Shown in pieces: positions 20,596 to 31,543 of a stretch of DNA of 64,000 nucleotides. The first letter of the stretch is position 1. Every line of letters begins with the position of its first letter. The notes beneath the pieces are model-generated. The model was given only the letters and a program-made list of their open reading frames with translations, searched no databases and was not told the origin of the DNA. Source of the DNA: Bombyx mori (Eukaryota; Arthropoda; Insecta; Lepidoptera; Bombycidae); the NCBI RefSeq assembly GCF_030269925.1, contig NC_085130.1:2182501-2246500 (forward strand), read 5' to 3'. A program made the position numbers and the translations under genes.

Positions 20596-20644
20596 GGATT
20601 GCGTAAAATTCAGTACCGTACAAAAGTTACAATTCATTATAAAA

Positions 20645-20943
20645 AATAAAAAATAGTTTAAAAAAACTAACAAAATAAGCTTTTAATAAATTTGAATTAA
20701 AAATAGTGTAAGAAAAAATGATATTTTTGTAAAACCCCACGCTTGGGTGCTTTTCAGGATATTATCAAAATAACCCTTCTACTCGTATCGGTTCATAAAA
20801 TATTTATAACTTTCACGCACCCCACACTTTTTTTACAATAAAATCATTTTTAATTCAAATTTATTAAAAGTTATGTTCTATTTTTTTATTGGGGATCTAT
20901 AAAAGCGTATTTTGTTACTTTTTTAAACTATTATTTATTTTTC
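20645..20943. repeat. Large imperfect inverted repeat (foldback)
   Basis: Arms about 20645-20756 and 20816-20943 are inverted copies with indels; matching strings include AATTCAAATTTATTAAAAG and its complement. The spacer is about 60 bp. The right arm is part of repeat family M. Confidence 0.8.
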
Positions 20944-21113
20944 ATTATTTAGTTGAATTTTTTTATTTTTTATTTTTTTGAATATTTTTATCGGTCCTTA
21001 ATAAGTGTGTACACCAAACTTCGAGTTAATCCGACGTTTTGAAGGGGGTCAAAATCATGTTCAAAGATTCCGTTACATACGTCTGAAGCTAATAAAAGCG
21101 TATTAAAATACAT
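20740..21113 (+). repeat. Interspersed repeat family M, copy 2
   Basis: Same order of motifs as copy 1 (16928-17295), including CGACGTTTTGAAGGGGGTCA and TCTGAAGCTAATAAAAGCGT. Confidence 0.78.
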
Positions 21114-21164
21114 TGCAGTGAAACGTTTAAAATGAGGGTAAGCTTTAAGCTTTTTGATGACGTG

Positions 21165-21242
21165 TCCTTTTTCATTAGCGGCAGTGACCGTTCACCATCG
21201 AGTGGGCCATATACACGTCTGCATTCAAAGGTAAAAAAAACG
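21165..21242 (+). mobile_element. Family D LINE 3' end, diverged
   Basis: CACCATCGAGTGGGCCATAT, then ACGTCTGCAT..AAAGGTAAAAAAAA matches the family D tail. Confidence 0.55.
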
Positions 21243-21302
21243 AATGTTCGTACCAAAATTTTGTCTGCTTTGGCCACGAAACAGTTGACACATCTATATG
21301 AA

Positions 21303-21473
21303 CGCAGTGGGTCGCGATTTGGATCCGGTGGTAGATTCTACTAGGGCTATTCTTGCTAGGGCCAGTGTTAGCAACACCTCCTGGTTTGAGCCTCGTGAGC
21401 TCACCTACCCGTCAAGGAGAAGCTGAAATAGCCTCTCAAAGCTATCAGCATAGGTAGGAGAAAAAAAAAGAAA
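21303..21473 (+). mobile_element. Family B LINE 3' end
   Basis: AGTGGGTCGCGATTTGGATC through AGCATAGGTAGGAGAAAAAAAAA. Confidence 0.82.
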
Positions 21474-21947
21474 GACGTAGTGTGGTTCTCCTCATGCAGA
21501 GTGGATTGACGACCTGTTGAAGATCATAGGAATCGGTTGGATGCAGGCTTGGGAGAGACCTATTTCCATCAGTGGAGGTCTGCGGGCTGGAAGATACCAA
21601 CCGATTTTTTTTCCAAGCCTCGATATATCTGCTTTCTTTTTTTGTTGCCTAACTTCTTCGTCAGCTCAGCGGCATATATAGGCTTTAGTCTCCGTTCCTC
21701 ATTTGAAAATTCTGAGAACATTCACATCACTTTTAACTAATTTAAAGTTACAGGTACATTCACTGCGTGTTCAGTGATTAGTCAATTAACAGGTGGCTAC
21801 TTAAACTTAATCATGTGTTAAGTGTGGGAAGCATTAGCTGAGCTTTTAAGTACCGTTTTAAAACAAATAGTATTAAAAAAAATTGGAGGCGTCAAATCGG
21901 ATTTGACCTTTTTCTTAAGTCTCTTTTGCTTCTAATATATGGTAGAT
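21474..21947. other. Intergenic DNA, nothing recognised
   Basis: The stretch GACCTATTTCCATCAGTGGAGG near 21558 may be an old LINE C-terminus, not assignable. Confidence 0.4.
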
Positions 21948-22040
21948 TTTTTTATTGGCATAGGCATGTGGGTGTGCTGCCCATCTGATGGAGAGTGGTT
22001 AGTGGCTACTGTCAGAAATGCCAAGGGCATAGTCAAATCG
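21948..22040 (-). mobile_element. LINE 3' end, family D-related
   Basis: T-run, ATTGGCATAGGCATGTGGG, CCCATCTGATGGAGAGTGG and AATGCCAAGGGCA follow the layout of family D with much divergence. Confidence 0.5.
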
Positions 22041-22409
22041 TTACCTACCGTTAAGTACAGGTCATCATCATAATCGGTTGCTCTTGGCAGAGCAGTCGTG
22101 GTCATGTGGAATTCTTGCTTATTAAATAAAGCCTTGACAGATGTTTTCCATAGTTTGCGAACCGAGGCCCGGCGCACACACTCGTTAAGTGGGGGTTTCA
22201 GTAAGGTCTTTCACCTGATCAGTCCAACGCATGGGGATTCGTCCACGAGATCTCTTACCATTGAAGTTACAGGTAATCCTCCTATAACACGGTAGTTACG
22301 TTCCTACAAAGACCCGTGTTGGGCGCAACCGCGTTATATGAGACTAGGAGCCAGTACAAAAAGGAGAGTATTTTTTCTGAATGAAACATCTCAACTTTTT
22401 TATATATTT

Positions 22410-22575
22410 TTTATTGCTTAGATGGGTGGACAAGCTCACAGCCCCACCTGGTGTTAAGTGGTTACTGGAGCCCATAGACATCTACAACGTAAATGCGCCA
22501 CCCACCTTGAGATATAAGTTCTAAGGTCTCAAGTATAGTTACAACAGCTGCCCTACCCTTCAAACCGAAATGCGT
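22410..22575 (-). mobile_element. Bm1-type SINE, truncated
   Basis: Minus strand from TTTTTATTGCTTAGATGGG to CCCTTCAAACCGAAATGCG, lacking the upstream half. Confidence 0.9.
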
Positions 22576-22596
22576 TTTATTCCCATATATTGTGTG

Positions 22597-22893
22597 TTCA
22601 GAGTGCATAATGTAATTATTTAAATAATTTTAAACAAAAATCTTGTTATCGTGTTGTAGAAGTACTGTGTAAGAGGGTTTCGGAGAATTTTTTTTTCGTG
22701 TTTTTCGTGATGGCTATAGATGTCTATGGGCTCAGGTAACCACTTAACATCAGGTGGACCGTGAACTCGTCCACCCACTTAAGCAATTAAAAAAAAAATA
22801 TCGGCAAACGAAAGGAAGCTGTTCCAACTCCATACAAATTTTAATTAACTTTTACGGGATCGAGAAGTTAAAAAACTCGCACTAAGCACACTG
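22597..22893. mobile_element. Family J TIR element, partial, holding a Bm1 piece
   Basis: The right end has AGTTAAAAAACTCGCACTAAGCACACTGAA and the sub-terminal TTTTACGGGATCGAGAAG, inverted relative to the left end at 31544. The left end is weak. Confidence 0.55.
22712..22797 (+). mobile_element. Bm1-type SINE 3' fragment
   Basis: TAGATGTCTATGGGCTCAGG to AAGCAATTAAAAAAAAA. Confidence 0.8.
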
Positions 22894-22905
22894 AATATCC
22901 CCGAG

Positions 22906-23050
22906 TTTTTTTTTTATTATTATTACTATTATTATTATTATTATTATTTATTGCCCTTGTACGCAGACGAGCATACGGCCCACCTGATGGTAAGTGGTTA
23001 CCGTCGCTCATGGACTTCAGCAATGCCAGGAGCAGAGCCAAGATCCGCTG
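22906..23050 (-). mobile_element. Family D LINE 3' end with ATT tail
   Basis: Minus-strand end in which the tail has become an (ATT)n microsatellite (22914-22948), then ATTGCCCTTGTACGCAGACG and CCACCTGATGGTAAGTGG. Confidence 0.85.
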
Positions 23051-23454
23051 CCTACCGTCTCCGCTTGCACAACTATACAAAACTACTAGAATGAATCACA
23101 GGAATGTTTTTCGCGTCTAGTTGAAACACTCAGTGTATTTACATTGTCATTGACACGCCAATTTAGATGACGGAACTAATGATATCATCGTAAACGGAAG
23201 AGGCGTTTGTTCGTGTGCTCTAAAATACCGTGTTTTCAGTATAATAATACAGTATAATTATGCGGCAGTTCCTGGTTTGACTAATCAAGTGTGCGCGTTC
23301 ATATTGAATATATCGAGGGGCTTAAGCAATATTCTTGCAATTTTACAGGAGAGCCATTTAAAGGTTAAAATTAGGAAAAAATATCGTTACCAAAAAAACT
23401 TATTCAGCTATTTCAATGGGGTGAATTCTGTATTTCATGACGGCTTTAACCATT

Positions 23455-23758
23455 CAAACTGCAAACCGCCCGCCACCGGATTAGAGTTCATCCAAACTAC
23501 CTGGAGCTACTGCGTTCACAGTGCGTTTCCAGAGATCGTCTTTGCCACATACCATCCGGCTTTGGAATGAGCTTCCCTCCACGGTGTTTCCCGAGCGCTA
23601 TGACATGTCCTTCTTCAAACGAGGCTTGTGTTACTGAACGGTAGGCAGCTGCTTGACTCTGTCCTGGCATTGTTGAAGTTCATGGGCGACGGTAACTCCT
23701 CACCATCAGGTGGGCCGTATGCTCGTCTGCCTACAGAAGCAGTAAAAATAAAACGGGT
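23455..23758 (+). mobile_element. Family D LINE 3' part
   Basis: Coding remnants (CCGCCCGCCACCGGATTAGA; reading RLWNELPSTVFPERYDMSF) and the 3' tail. A TGA inside GAGGCTTGTGTTACTGAACGG breaks the frame relative to the copy at 24183. Confidence 0.82.
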
Positions 23759-24182
23759 CTGCTCCCCAACAGAAATGCCCAGATGGAAACTCAGGGATTG
23801 ATCATTGTTTATGGCTACCTGTATACGGGCGTCGGAGATGTCCGCTAAGCGAGCGTTATAGCCAAGTATAGTTCCCCTAAATCCGGCACTTTTTTTTCAC
23901 TGATCATTAAAATTTTAATGCTCTGTTTTTCTAAGTCCCCTCGCTGGCAACGTTCCCGGGCTCTGATATTCGGCCCTGATCATGGGTTTGTGTTTCGGAT
24001 TGATCATTTATAATAAAAGATACCGCTATTTTATGCATGAGTGACGCAGATGAATTTATTCAGTGCCGGAAGCTATGTTTCGCTGTGAATTATATTGAAT
24101 TAAGAAAAATTTATTGTTTAATTACGTATTTTTTCTATGAATCCACACATATATTTAATATTAATTTGATTAAGTGCTCTGA

Positions 24183-24465
24183 GGAATTGTTCGAGATGAT
24201 ACCGGCATCTCGTTTTTACCATCGCACCGCCCACCACCGGAGTAGAGTTCATCCGTACTACCTGGAGCCACTGCGGTCATCCACAGTGCGTTTCCAGAGG
24301 TCTTTTTTGCCACGTACCATCCGGCTATGGAATGAGCTCCCCTCCACGGTTTTTCCCGAGCGCTATGACATGTCCTTCTTCAAACGAGGCTTGTGGAGAG
24401 TATTAAGCGGTAGGCAGCGGCTTGGCTCTGCCCCTGGCGTTGCTGAAGTCCATGGGCGACGGTAA
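24183..24465 (+). CDS. Non-LTR reverse transcriptase C-terminus (family D)
   Basis: About 94 codons of retroelement sequence inside a longer chance frame. It shows MIPASRFYHRTAHHRSR, FLPRTIRLWNELPSTVFP and MSFFKRGLWRVLSGRQR, the C-terminal signature common to CR1/Jockey-group reverse transcriptases (the LPxxxRLWNxLP motif). Everything upstream, including the catalytic core, is missing through 5' truncation. Confidence 0.8.
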
Positions 24466-24519
24466 CCACTCACCATCAGGTGGGCCGTATGCTCGTCTGC
24501 ATACAAGGGCAATAAAAAA
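24183..24519 (+). mobile_element. Family D LINE (CR1/Jockey-like) 3' part, best copy
   Basis: Open C-terminal frame to a TGA at 24463-24465, then a short 3' region (GTGGGCCGTATGCTCGTCTG) and GGCAATAAAAAAAA. Family reference for this window. Confidence 0.85.
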
Positions 24520-24526
24520 AATGATA

Positions 24527-24665
24527 CCATCCACCCCAAACTTTTTTTACAATAAAATCATTTTTTCTTAATATAAATTTATTAAAATTTATTTTCAATT
24601 TTTTAATTGAATTTTCTATAAAAGCGTATTTTGTTAATTTTTTTTAAATTATTATTTATTTCTTC
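24527..24665 (+). repeat. Interspersed repeat family M, fragment
   Basis: TACCATCCACCCCAAACTTT to AAAAGCGTATTTTGTTAATT, directly after the family D tail. Confidence 0.65.
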
Positions 24666-25136
24666 TTTCTTCAGTTCTCTCTCCTTTCAGAAAAAAACGA
24701 TTACAAACAAAACGAATATATATAAATCACTTTAACAGTAACACAATATCCCAAGTCAGAGCCGCTAGCCAGTTTATAATAAAGACTTTAAAACAACATA
24801 CCTTCGTTGAAATTATAAAAAAATATTTACAAAATCACATCTCTTCAAAACAATGACGTAAAGTTTATGTTTTCATTTAAATGTTCTAGATGCGAAAAAT
24901 AGACTATCAGAAGACGACCTTGGCCTGATCTAGTTTCTATACAGATGTGATCTAAGACATCTGTAAACATTACCGTGATCAACGGAATTTGTTTTCAAAG
25001 TAAATTTATATGAAATCACTGAAAAGTAAAGGTTGTTTTTACATAGGAATTTTATGCGCGTCTACACGACTTATGTTTGGGGCCTCCAAAATAGATTATT
25101 TATAGTAAATATCTATATACAATATTTAGAGTGTAT
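24666..25136. other. Intergenic DNA, nothing recognised
   Basis: AT-rich, no coding signal. Confidence 0.5.
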
Positions 25137-25576
25137 TTTTTTATTGCTTAGATGGATGAACGAGCTCACAGCCCACCTGGTGTTAAGTGGTTACTGGAGC
25201 CCATAGACATCTACAACGTAAATGCGCCACCCACCTCGAGATATAAGTTCTAAGGTCTCAGTATAGTTACAACGGCTACCCCCACCCTTCAAACCGAAAC
25301 GCATTACTGCTTCACGGCGGAAATAGGCGGGGTGGTGGTACCTACCCGTGCGGACTCCCAAAAGGTCCTACCACCAGTGATTACGCAAATTATAATTTTT
25401 GCGGATTTGATTTTTATTACACGATGTTATTCCTTCACCGTGGAAGTCAATCGTGAACATTTGTTGAGTACGTATTTCATTAGAAAAATTGTTACCCGCC
25501 TGCGGGATTCGAACACCGGTGCATCGCTACATACGAATGCACCGGACGTCTTATCCTTTAGGCCACGACGACTTCA
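25137..25576 (-). mobile_element. Bm1-type SINE, full length with tRNA-like head
   Basis: Minus strand, about 440 bp. Head: CCTAAAGGATAAGACGTCC (A-box region) and GTGTTCGAATCCCGC (B box), then ATTGACTTCCACGG, the body, and a GCAATAAAAAAA tail. B-box and head layout is that of a tRNA-derived pol III SINE. Confidence 0.93.
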
Positions 25577-25798
25577 AAATATACAAATGTAACAAAGGAT
25601 CCGAAAATCAAACAGCTTTAATTCTGTAAGTTTATTTAACTGTGAAATAATTTAGTCAAAATAATGAAATATGATTTGAAATTATTCATTATTATGTATA
25701 AAATTTATACTTCGAAAAAAGTAATTTAAAAGGTAATCTATATTCGGAGAATATTTAAAACCTTTTTGCAACTTTACAACCCAGCCATTTAAAGCTTA

Positions 25799-26217
25799 CT
25801 AGAGGTCGCGCAGTAGTCGAAATTCGACTATAATTAATTGGAATTGTAAGTTTGTACACTATTATGATTGTATTTTATACTTCTATAATCACAAATTTCG
25901 CTAAGACTACACTATAAAAAATATTAACAAAGGCAAACAACATTTAATCTATTCTCAATTTGACAACAGACGTCAAGAACAAAAGTTTGACAATAAATAG
26001 TATGCATGCGTGTGTGAGTCAAATACATGGTATGTAGTGTGTGTAATGTTTTCTTTATTGATTTAATGTATCTTTTACGCATTATTTAAAAAAAATATTA
26101 GCATTGTGCACTTCTTCTCTATATTCTCTATAAGTGTGGAAAATTTCATACTCCTCCGTCCGCGCAATTTTCGTAAAAAGGGATACAAAGTTTTTGCTTC
26201 ACGTATTAATATATAGA
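25799..26217 (-). mobile_element. Non-autonomous Helitron (type I), complete
   Basis: CTAG end at 25799-25802, terminal hairpin GTCGAAATTCGAC nearby, TC end at 26216-26217; flanks fit A/T insertion. About 419 bp, same family as 12132. Confidence 0.88.
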
Positions 26218-26825
26218 TAATTTGAATAAAATATCATTTCAAATATTTGAATTGAGTAAACTTAATTGAAGTTAAATTAAAAACATCAAAAAACATAAAA
26301 TACACGGAGAACCGAAGTCCTTCCGTAAACTCATAGGTTCCAAATTATCCATAAGAATGGGTTAATCGACACTCCGAACGGCTCTCGTCTCTATGGAATC
26401 AAATGGAAGTATGTCCCGATACCAGACGGATCGTAGGCTCGTGTAACTAAGCAATAAAAAGGTTCGCTTAATAAAAACGGATACTAAACAAGTTAATATT
26501 GTAATCATTGACCTAGTGGTTAGCCTCGCGTCGGCTTAGGTCACCGAGCACACTAGGGACAGATCTAGGTCTCACAGCGTGACATTAGTCGACTATTTTA
26601 GCGATAAATAACTGTGTTAACCTTAATATCGGTTAGTTAATAGAGAAAATAAAATTGATATACGTAATAAAACTAATTAATTTATAGTAAAATGCGATCT
26701 AATTAAATATATTTTATATATGTATTTATATTTACTAACAATCACGCCACGTAACTGGTCCCGTGCTAAGTTCGTAAAGAACTTGTGTTACAGGTACCAG
26801 ATAACGGAAATAAATGTAAGATTTT
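26218..26825. other. Intergenic DNA with a possible tRNA-like relic
   Basis: ACCTAGTGGTTAGCCTCGCG at 26512-26531 looks like a diverged tRNA/SINE A box; otherwise nothing. Confidence 0.35.
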
Positions 26826-26978
26826 TATTATACACATACATATATTTAATATACAGCCATAACCCTGGAAAAGACATTTTTTTACATTTATCATACAAAT
26901 ATCTTCCCTTGGCGGGATTCAAACCCGCGACCCTCTTGTGTAGTGACCATGTCACTTATCACTACGCCAGGCGGCCGT
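26826..26978 (-). mobile_element. Second tRNA-derived SINE type
   Basis: Minus-strand head: CCTGGCGTAGTGATAAGTG (A box) and GGGTTTGAATCCCGCC (B box), running to an AT-rich body with GTTATGGCTGTATATTAAAT. It differs from Bm1. A tRNA gene is unlikely: the cloverleaf arms do not pair well and the body continues. Confidence 0.6.
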
Positions 26979-26987
26979 TAACTTAGT

Positions 26988-27166
26988 CGTGGTAGAGTAT
27001 CTAGTGAGTTCGTATGGGTAGGGCAGCCTTTGTAACTATACTGAGACCTTAGAACGTATGGCTCATGGTGGGTGGCGTATTTACGTTGTAGATGTCTACG
27101 GGCTCCAGCAACCACTTAACACCAGGTGGGGGCTGTGAGCTCGTCTATCCATTTAAGCAATAAAAA
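26988..27166 (+). mobile_element. Bm1-type SINE with internal deletion
   Basis: GTGGTAGAGTATCTAGTGAG joins directly to GGGCAGCC, then runs to AGCAATAAAAATAAA. Confidence 0.82.
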
Positions 27167-27287
27167 TAAAAAAGGAGAAGAAGAATTACAGTTAGCTAGT
27201 AGCTAGGTACTTCTCAAGGGGGAAAGGCGTCTGAGTGTGTCTCTACGAAGTTGTAGGTAGTTAATTTACATCTCTCCCTCTCTTCGA

Positions 27288-27480
27288 TTGGTCCCTCACT
27301 GCTGAGGATCGTGACTCTGTTCGATTCCATCAGCCAGCTGGTCCGACCATCGTTGGGGACCTCTACCCCTAGGCCTTTTTCCCTCTATTTTACCACCACA
27401 AGGCGTTCCAAGTTGCTGGTGTCCCTGCGTGCAACATGACCAAAATACCGCAATATTCTTTGTAGGCAGGTTGTGGATAG
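27288..27480 (-). pseudogene. RTE LINE C-terminal remnant, frameshifted
   Basis: Minus strand reads RILRYFGHVARRDTSNLERLVVV, then after a one-base shift near 27395 KIEGKRPRGRGPQRWSDQ and SHDPQQ stop. Standard RTE end motifs. Confidence 0.82.
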
Positions 27481-27925
27481 ACATTTACATCTAGCAGGTT
27501 CGAAACGTTCGGTCGATTCATTCCAGGCCCCCTGCCGATCCAGTAATAAGATAAAGAGCTTTTGTTGTTCGTAATGTTATTAATAAACAAGCGATGAGCC
27601 GTGTGATTTCGTTGAGATCAAATGTCAGGAACGATTGTTTGAGTATAGTATTTTTTTTGTTGTTGTTGATGGCAAGTAAAAAATTAATTGATAATGCGCA
27701 TTTATGTTAAAAGTAGTAATAGTTTAATACGTCGAAGGCTAGACTAGAAATTATGTTAAGCTCAATGGGCCGCGGTGGACACACTATGACCGCCATTTCA
27801 CACCTCTCGGAAAATAATGATCAGCCAATGTTTTCGTAAGCCGCCCATTATTTTCGAATTATTTCTTGATAATATGTCCGAAAAAAACACCTCAACGATT
27901 TTCGGAGTTATAACAAGGATAGCAA
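27481..27925. other. Intergenic DNA, nothing recognised
   Basis: No feature seen. Confidence 0.5.
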
Positions 27926-28000
27926 TATCCTGAGCTTGAGCCCATGAGCTCGCCTACCAGTTTGAGCGTAGCTGGAATAGACCGGTAAGATAGGCAAAAA
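27926..28000 (+). mobile_element. Family B-like LINE 3' tail
   Basis: GAGCCCATGAGCTCGCCTAC, then TAGCTGGAATAG and GGCAAAAAAAAC. Confidence 0.55.
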
Positions 28001-28250
28001 AAACTTACTCTATCGGCCCATAGAACACTCAAGAATTTCACCGCATAGTAAGACCGTTGGAAACACGATCACTATTTTGTATTACCTGCAACAAATAAAT
28101 ATGAAAAATTATTGACTAAATACAGCTTACAATATTGCATTACTTATTTAATACACGACAGTGAATTGAAAAACAAACACTGTTCAAAAAAGATATTCAG
28201 ATTATAACCAAAAATACGTATATATTACGTATACAAAAATATGTATTACT

Positions 28251-28490
28251 GGTGGTAGGACCTCTTGTGAGTCCGCACGGGTAGGTACCACCGCCCCGCC
28301 TATTTCTGCCGTGAAGCAATAATGCGTTTCGGTTTGAAGGGTGGGGCAGCCGTTGTAACTATACTGAGATCTTAGAACTTATATCTCAAGGTGTATGGCG
28401 CATTTACGCTGTAGATGTCTATGGGCTCCAGTAACCACGTAACACCAGGTGGGCTGTGAGCTCGTCCAAACATCTAAGCAATAAAAAAAA
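28251..28490 (+). mobile_element. Bm1-type SINE, body
   Basis: CTGGTGGTAGGACCTC to AAGCAATAAAAAAAAAT; imperfect ATATGTATTA/ATATATATTA flanks may be the target duplication. Confidence 0.92.
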
Positions 28491-28957
28491 ATATATATTA
28501 CTTACAATACTTTTACCGATTTACATGTAGAATATATTATTTGCTTTACTTGCATTGAATGTCGAAGACTTTACACAAATCAAAAAATATATATATACAG
28601 CAACTAGTAACTTGCTCTTGCTTTTCTTTGGGTACTGTAATTTATTATTGATCTGAGAATCTGGTTCTAACATTAACAAACACAATAAAACAATAACGTA
28701 GCAAACAAAAAAAAACTCATCTTTCCTCTTCATATATTTATGGTTCACTATTTTGGCGATAATGGCGTACAAATAAAAAATAGAGATACGCTGGTAAGGA
28801 CTTTTTTTAGTACTATTTAAGATAAACATTTCTATTTTACATTATAAACGAGTAACTCCAACGGCTTTTGCATCGCACGCCAAAATACCCCCCAGGAGGC
28901 AGATTTTTTCCTTCTTAGTTGACACTTATCGTTATTTTTTTTGGGTAAATCACCCTA
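28491..28957. other. AT-rich DNA, nothing recognised
   Basis: No feature seen. Confidence 0.5.
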
Positions 28958-29246
28958 TCTACGTATATAAAAATGAATTGCTGTTCGTTAGTCTCGCTAA
29001 TACTCAAGAACGGCTGGACCGATTTGTCTAATTTTGATCTTGAATTATTTGTGGAAGTCCAGGTAAGGCTTAAAAGGTAGATAAATATGAAAATGCTTGG
29101 AATGAAATAAAAATAACAATTTTGTTTTTCCTTTGATGTGTCCCACGTCGGACCGATTCCTTTTGTTTGTTTTATGTTTATTTTGTACAAAAGCTTAGTA
29201 TTTTATTTATCGATTGAGGCACTACGAAGTCTGCCGGCTCAGCTAG
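28958..29246 (+). mobile_element. Non-autonomous Helitron (type II), complete
   Basis: Starts TCTACGTATATAAAAATGAA, ends GCCGGCTCAGCTAG (CTAG 29243-29246), flanked by A and T. About 289 bp. Sister copy at 35283-35581. Confidence 0.85.
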
Positions 29247-29850
29247 TATCTTTATAAATTATAGCCTATGTGTTATTCTGATGTGTAAGCTATATTATTG
29301 TAAAGTTTCATCAAAATCCATCCATTAGTTTTTGCGTGAAAGAGTAACAAATATACTCTTACAAACTTTCGCGTTAATAATATTAGTAGGATTTTAAATA
29401 GCACATTGAGATTATACATTGAGTGCAAGTTCTAGAAAAATCTGATGACTTAATATAACCAATATGCTAAACCGCAATAACAATGAACATGTCTTCACTT
29501 TGTACTTATATAATAACAAAGATTTATAAGGGTAAAAAGAGTATTTATTTGTGGTTGAGCAACCACATCAATCCATAATTAGCTATCAATTGGCAATTCT
29601 ATTTTGCTTTGAGCTTACCTCATAGTAAAATCAATAATTCATTAAGTTCTTTGTTGCCGATTATCACTTCATACTGTGTATCCTGGTCGATCGATTTACA
29701 ATGTATTACCATGTCCATTGTCAGGACAATTTATGTGTTAAGATAAACAATGGTTTGAGCTTCAATGAATTAAGTACCAAGCTTCGAAGACTGATTGAGC
29801 ACTAAGTATGTTTAACAATTATATGTTTTACGAATTGACACTTTTAGCGA
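29247..29850. other. AT-rich DNA, nothing recognised
   Basis: The start (AAAGTTTCATCAAAATCCAT, GTTTTTGCGTGAAAGAGTAAC) resembles common lepidopteran transposon ends, class unknown. Confidence 0.4.
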
Positions 29851-30102
29851 TTCGTATTTTTTTTTATTGCTTAGTTGGGTAGACGAGCTCACAGCTCACC
29901 TGGTGTTAAGCGGTTACTGGAGCCCATAGACATCTACAACGTAAATGCGCCACCCACCTTGAGATATGAGTTCTAAGGTCTCAGTATAGTTACAACGGTT
30001 GCCCTACCCTTCAAACCGAAACGCGTTACTGCTTCACGGCCAAAATAGACAGGGTGGTAGTACCTACCCGCGCGGACTCACAAGATGGCCTACCACTAGT
30101 AA
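29851..30102 (-). mobile_element. Bm1-type SINE, body
   Basis: Minus strand, from TTTTTTTATTGCTTAGTTGGG to GATGGCCTACCACTAG. Confidence 0.9.
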
Positions 30103-31543
30103 GAATTTGATAATCATGTTTTTGATTTTCAAAACTTATTCCTCCCTCGTCTACTGATGTAGGCTTGAAGCATTGCCGCTAAACAACGCCGCCGCGGGCA
30201 CGTATCGAATGCGTTAATAAATAAAAGTTTTCAATAAATTATTTATGAGATGCAACTTCATGATGATTCAGTGTGGTGTCACAAACGATCCTTAATGCAC
30301 TTTGATTCGAGCTGTTTAAGATTTTATATGAACGCGTGACTTTCGTTTGGATACGGTGCAAGTTATGAGAGATGAGAGAGATGTGCTCCCACTAAACCCT
30401 TCAGAGAGAGATCCGCACTAAACGATTCACTTTCCCCCCTTTGCCTTTTCATGAGTTCTGTCTCATGCGAGGTTCGAACGTGGGCTTATAAGCGACAGGA
30501 GGCTTTAGTCGGTTCAAATCCGACATGCCCCGCCCCTCTTCCTCAATGGAGGGCGGAAGTCCGGCAATTTCCTCCTGCTGTGAGGCAGAACCACGATCAG
30601 ACGTCTCAAGGTCGACAATGTCAGTCACATTGTGGTATTAACCAAACCAAATCAATACCAGAGGTGGTGGCAGTAACGTATTAATAATGAAAAAACGGTG
30701 CCCGTGTAACTTGGTGCACGTGAATGAAGTGAAACTTCTTTTTCGATGTGCAGTATTGTGGTTTCCTTAATTTTTCATCATTAAATCAGATTGCTATTGT
30801 AATAGGGAATGCTGTGTATAAGAGATGCGACATCTTCAACATTTCTATCATATATATTTTAAATTATAGATTGAAAAATAAACACATATATTTTTTTAAG
30901 TACATACTTTATTAAAATATTGGACGCTACTCGTTGCTAACGCTCGCGCTGGCTTGTAACAGGTATACTACGCGCGTTCGACTGTCACGCGTTAACTCTC
31001 GCTCTGTCTCTTTCTAGTATAGTTAGACGTTTAACGCAACCTTGTTGAAAGTTAGAAGTTTCACTTCAAAAAGAAATCACTTATCCCAAGGACCCGCTAG
31101 TTAATTTTCCAAAAACGCCCTAAGCTTATAAATCGTGCCACAAGCCTTGTCACGGCCGCGTCATGCACGGACTAGCCCAGATCAATTGACTCCCATCATC
31201 TCCTCTGAGTCACCGCATTCGTCAGCGAGGTACCTTCCACTACATTCTCGTGTTTACTATACGTTCTTATCAAGTTTAGCCTTGTGTTGAAATTCTATGA
31301 ATTACCGACCGAATTGTTCCATTGAGATCATATTATAACGTTCCCTGCGATTCCTTAAATGTAATGGGATAGTATGTTTAGATTTTTGTAAATTCCTTCT
31401 TGGAAATCGATACCAATGCCCAGGGCATGTGGAAGTCGCATGAACTTAAGCAAATAGATGTACATTGCAATTTTATACTTTTTTGGCAATCGTTTTTTTC
31501 TGCTTATTTTTTTTGGCGACTACGTAATAAATAAGGTTCTGTT
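30103..31543. other. Intergenic DNA of unknown origin
   Basis: A stretch at 30451-30690 (CGGTTCAAATCCGACATG, GGAGGGCGGAAGTCCGGCAA) is GC-richer than its surroundings and probably a repeat I cannot name. AATAAACACATATATTT near 30879 precedes a GC-rich block (30926-31020). No gene supported. Confidence 0.35.

Noticed and set aside
30451..30540. TTCAAATCC-containing segment as a tRNA gene
   Set aside because: No acceptor stem or A box at the right distance; more likely a repeat.
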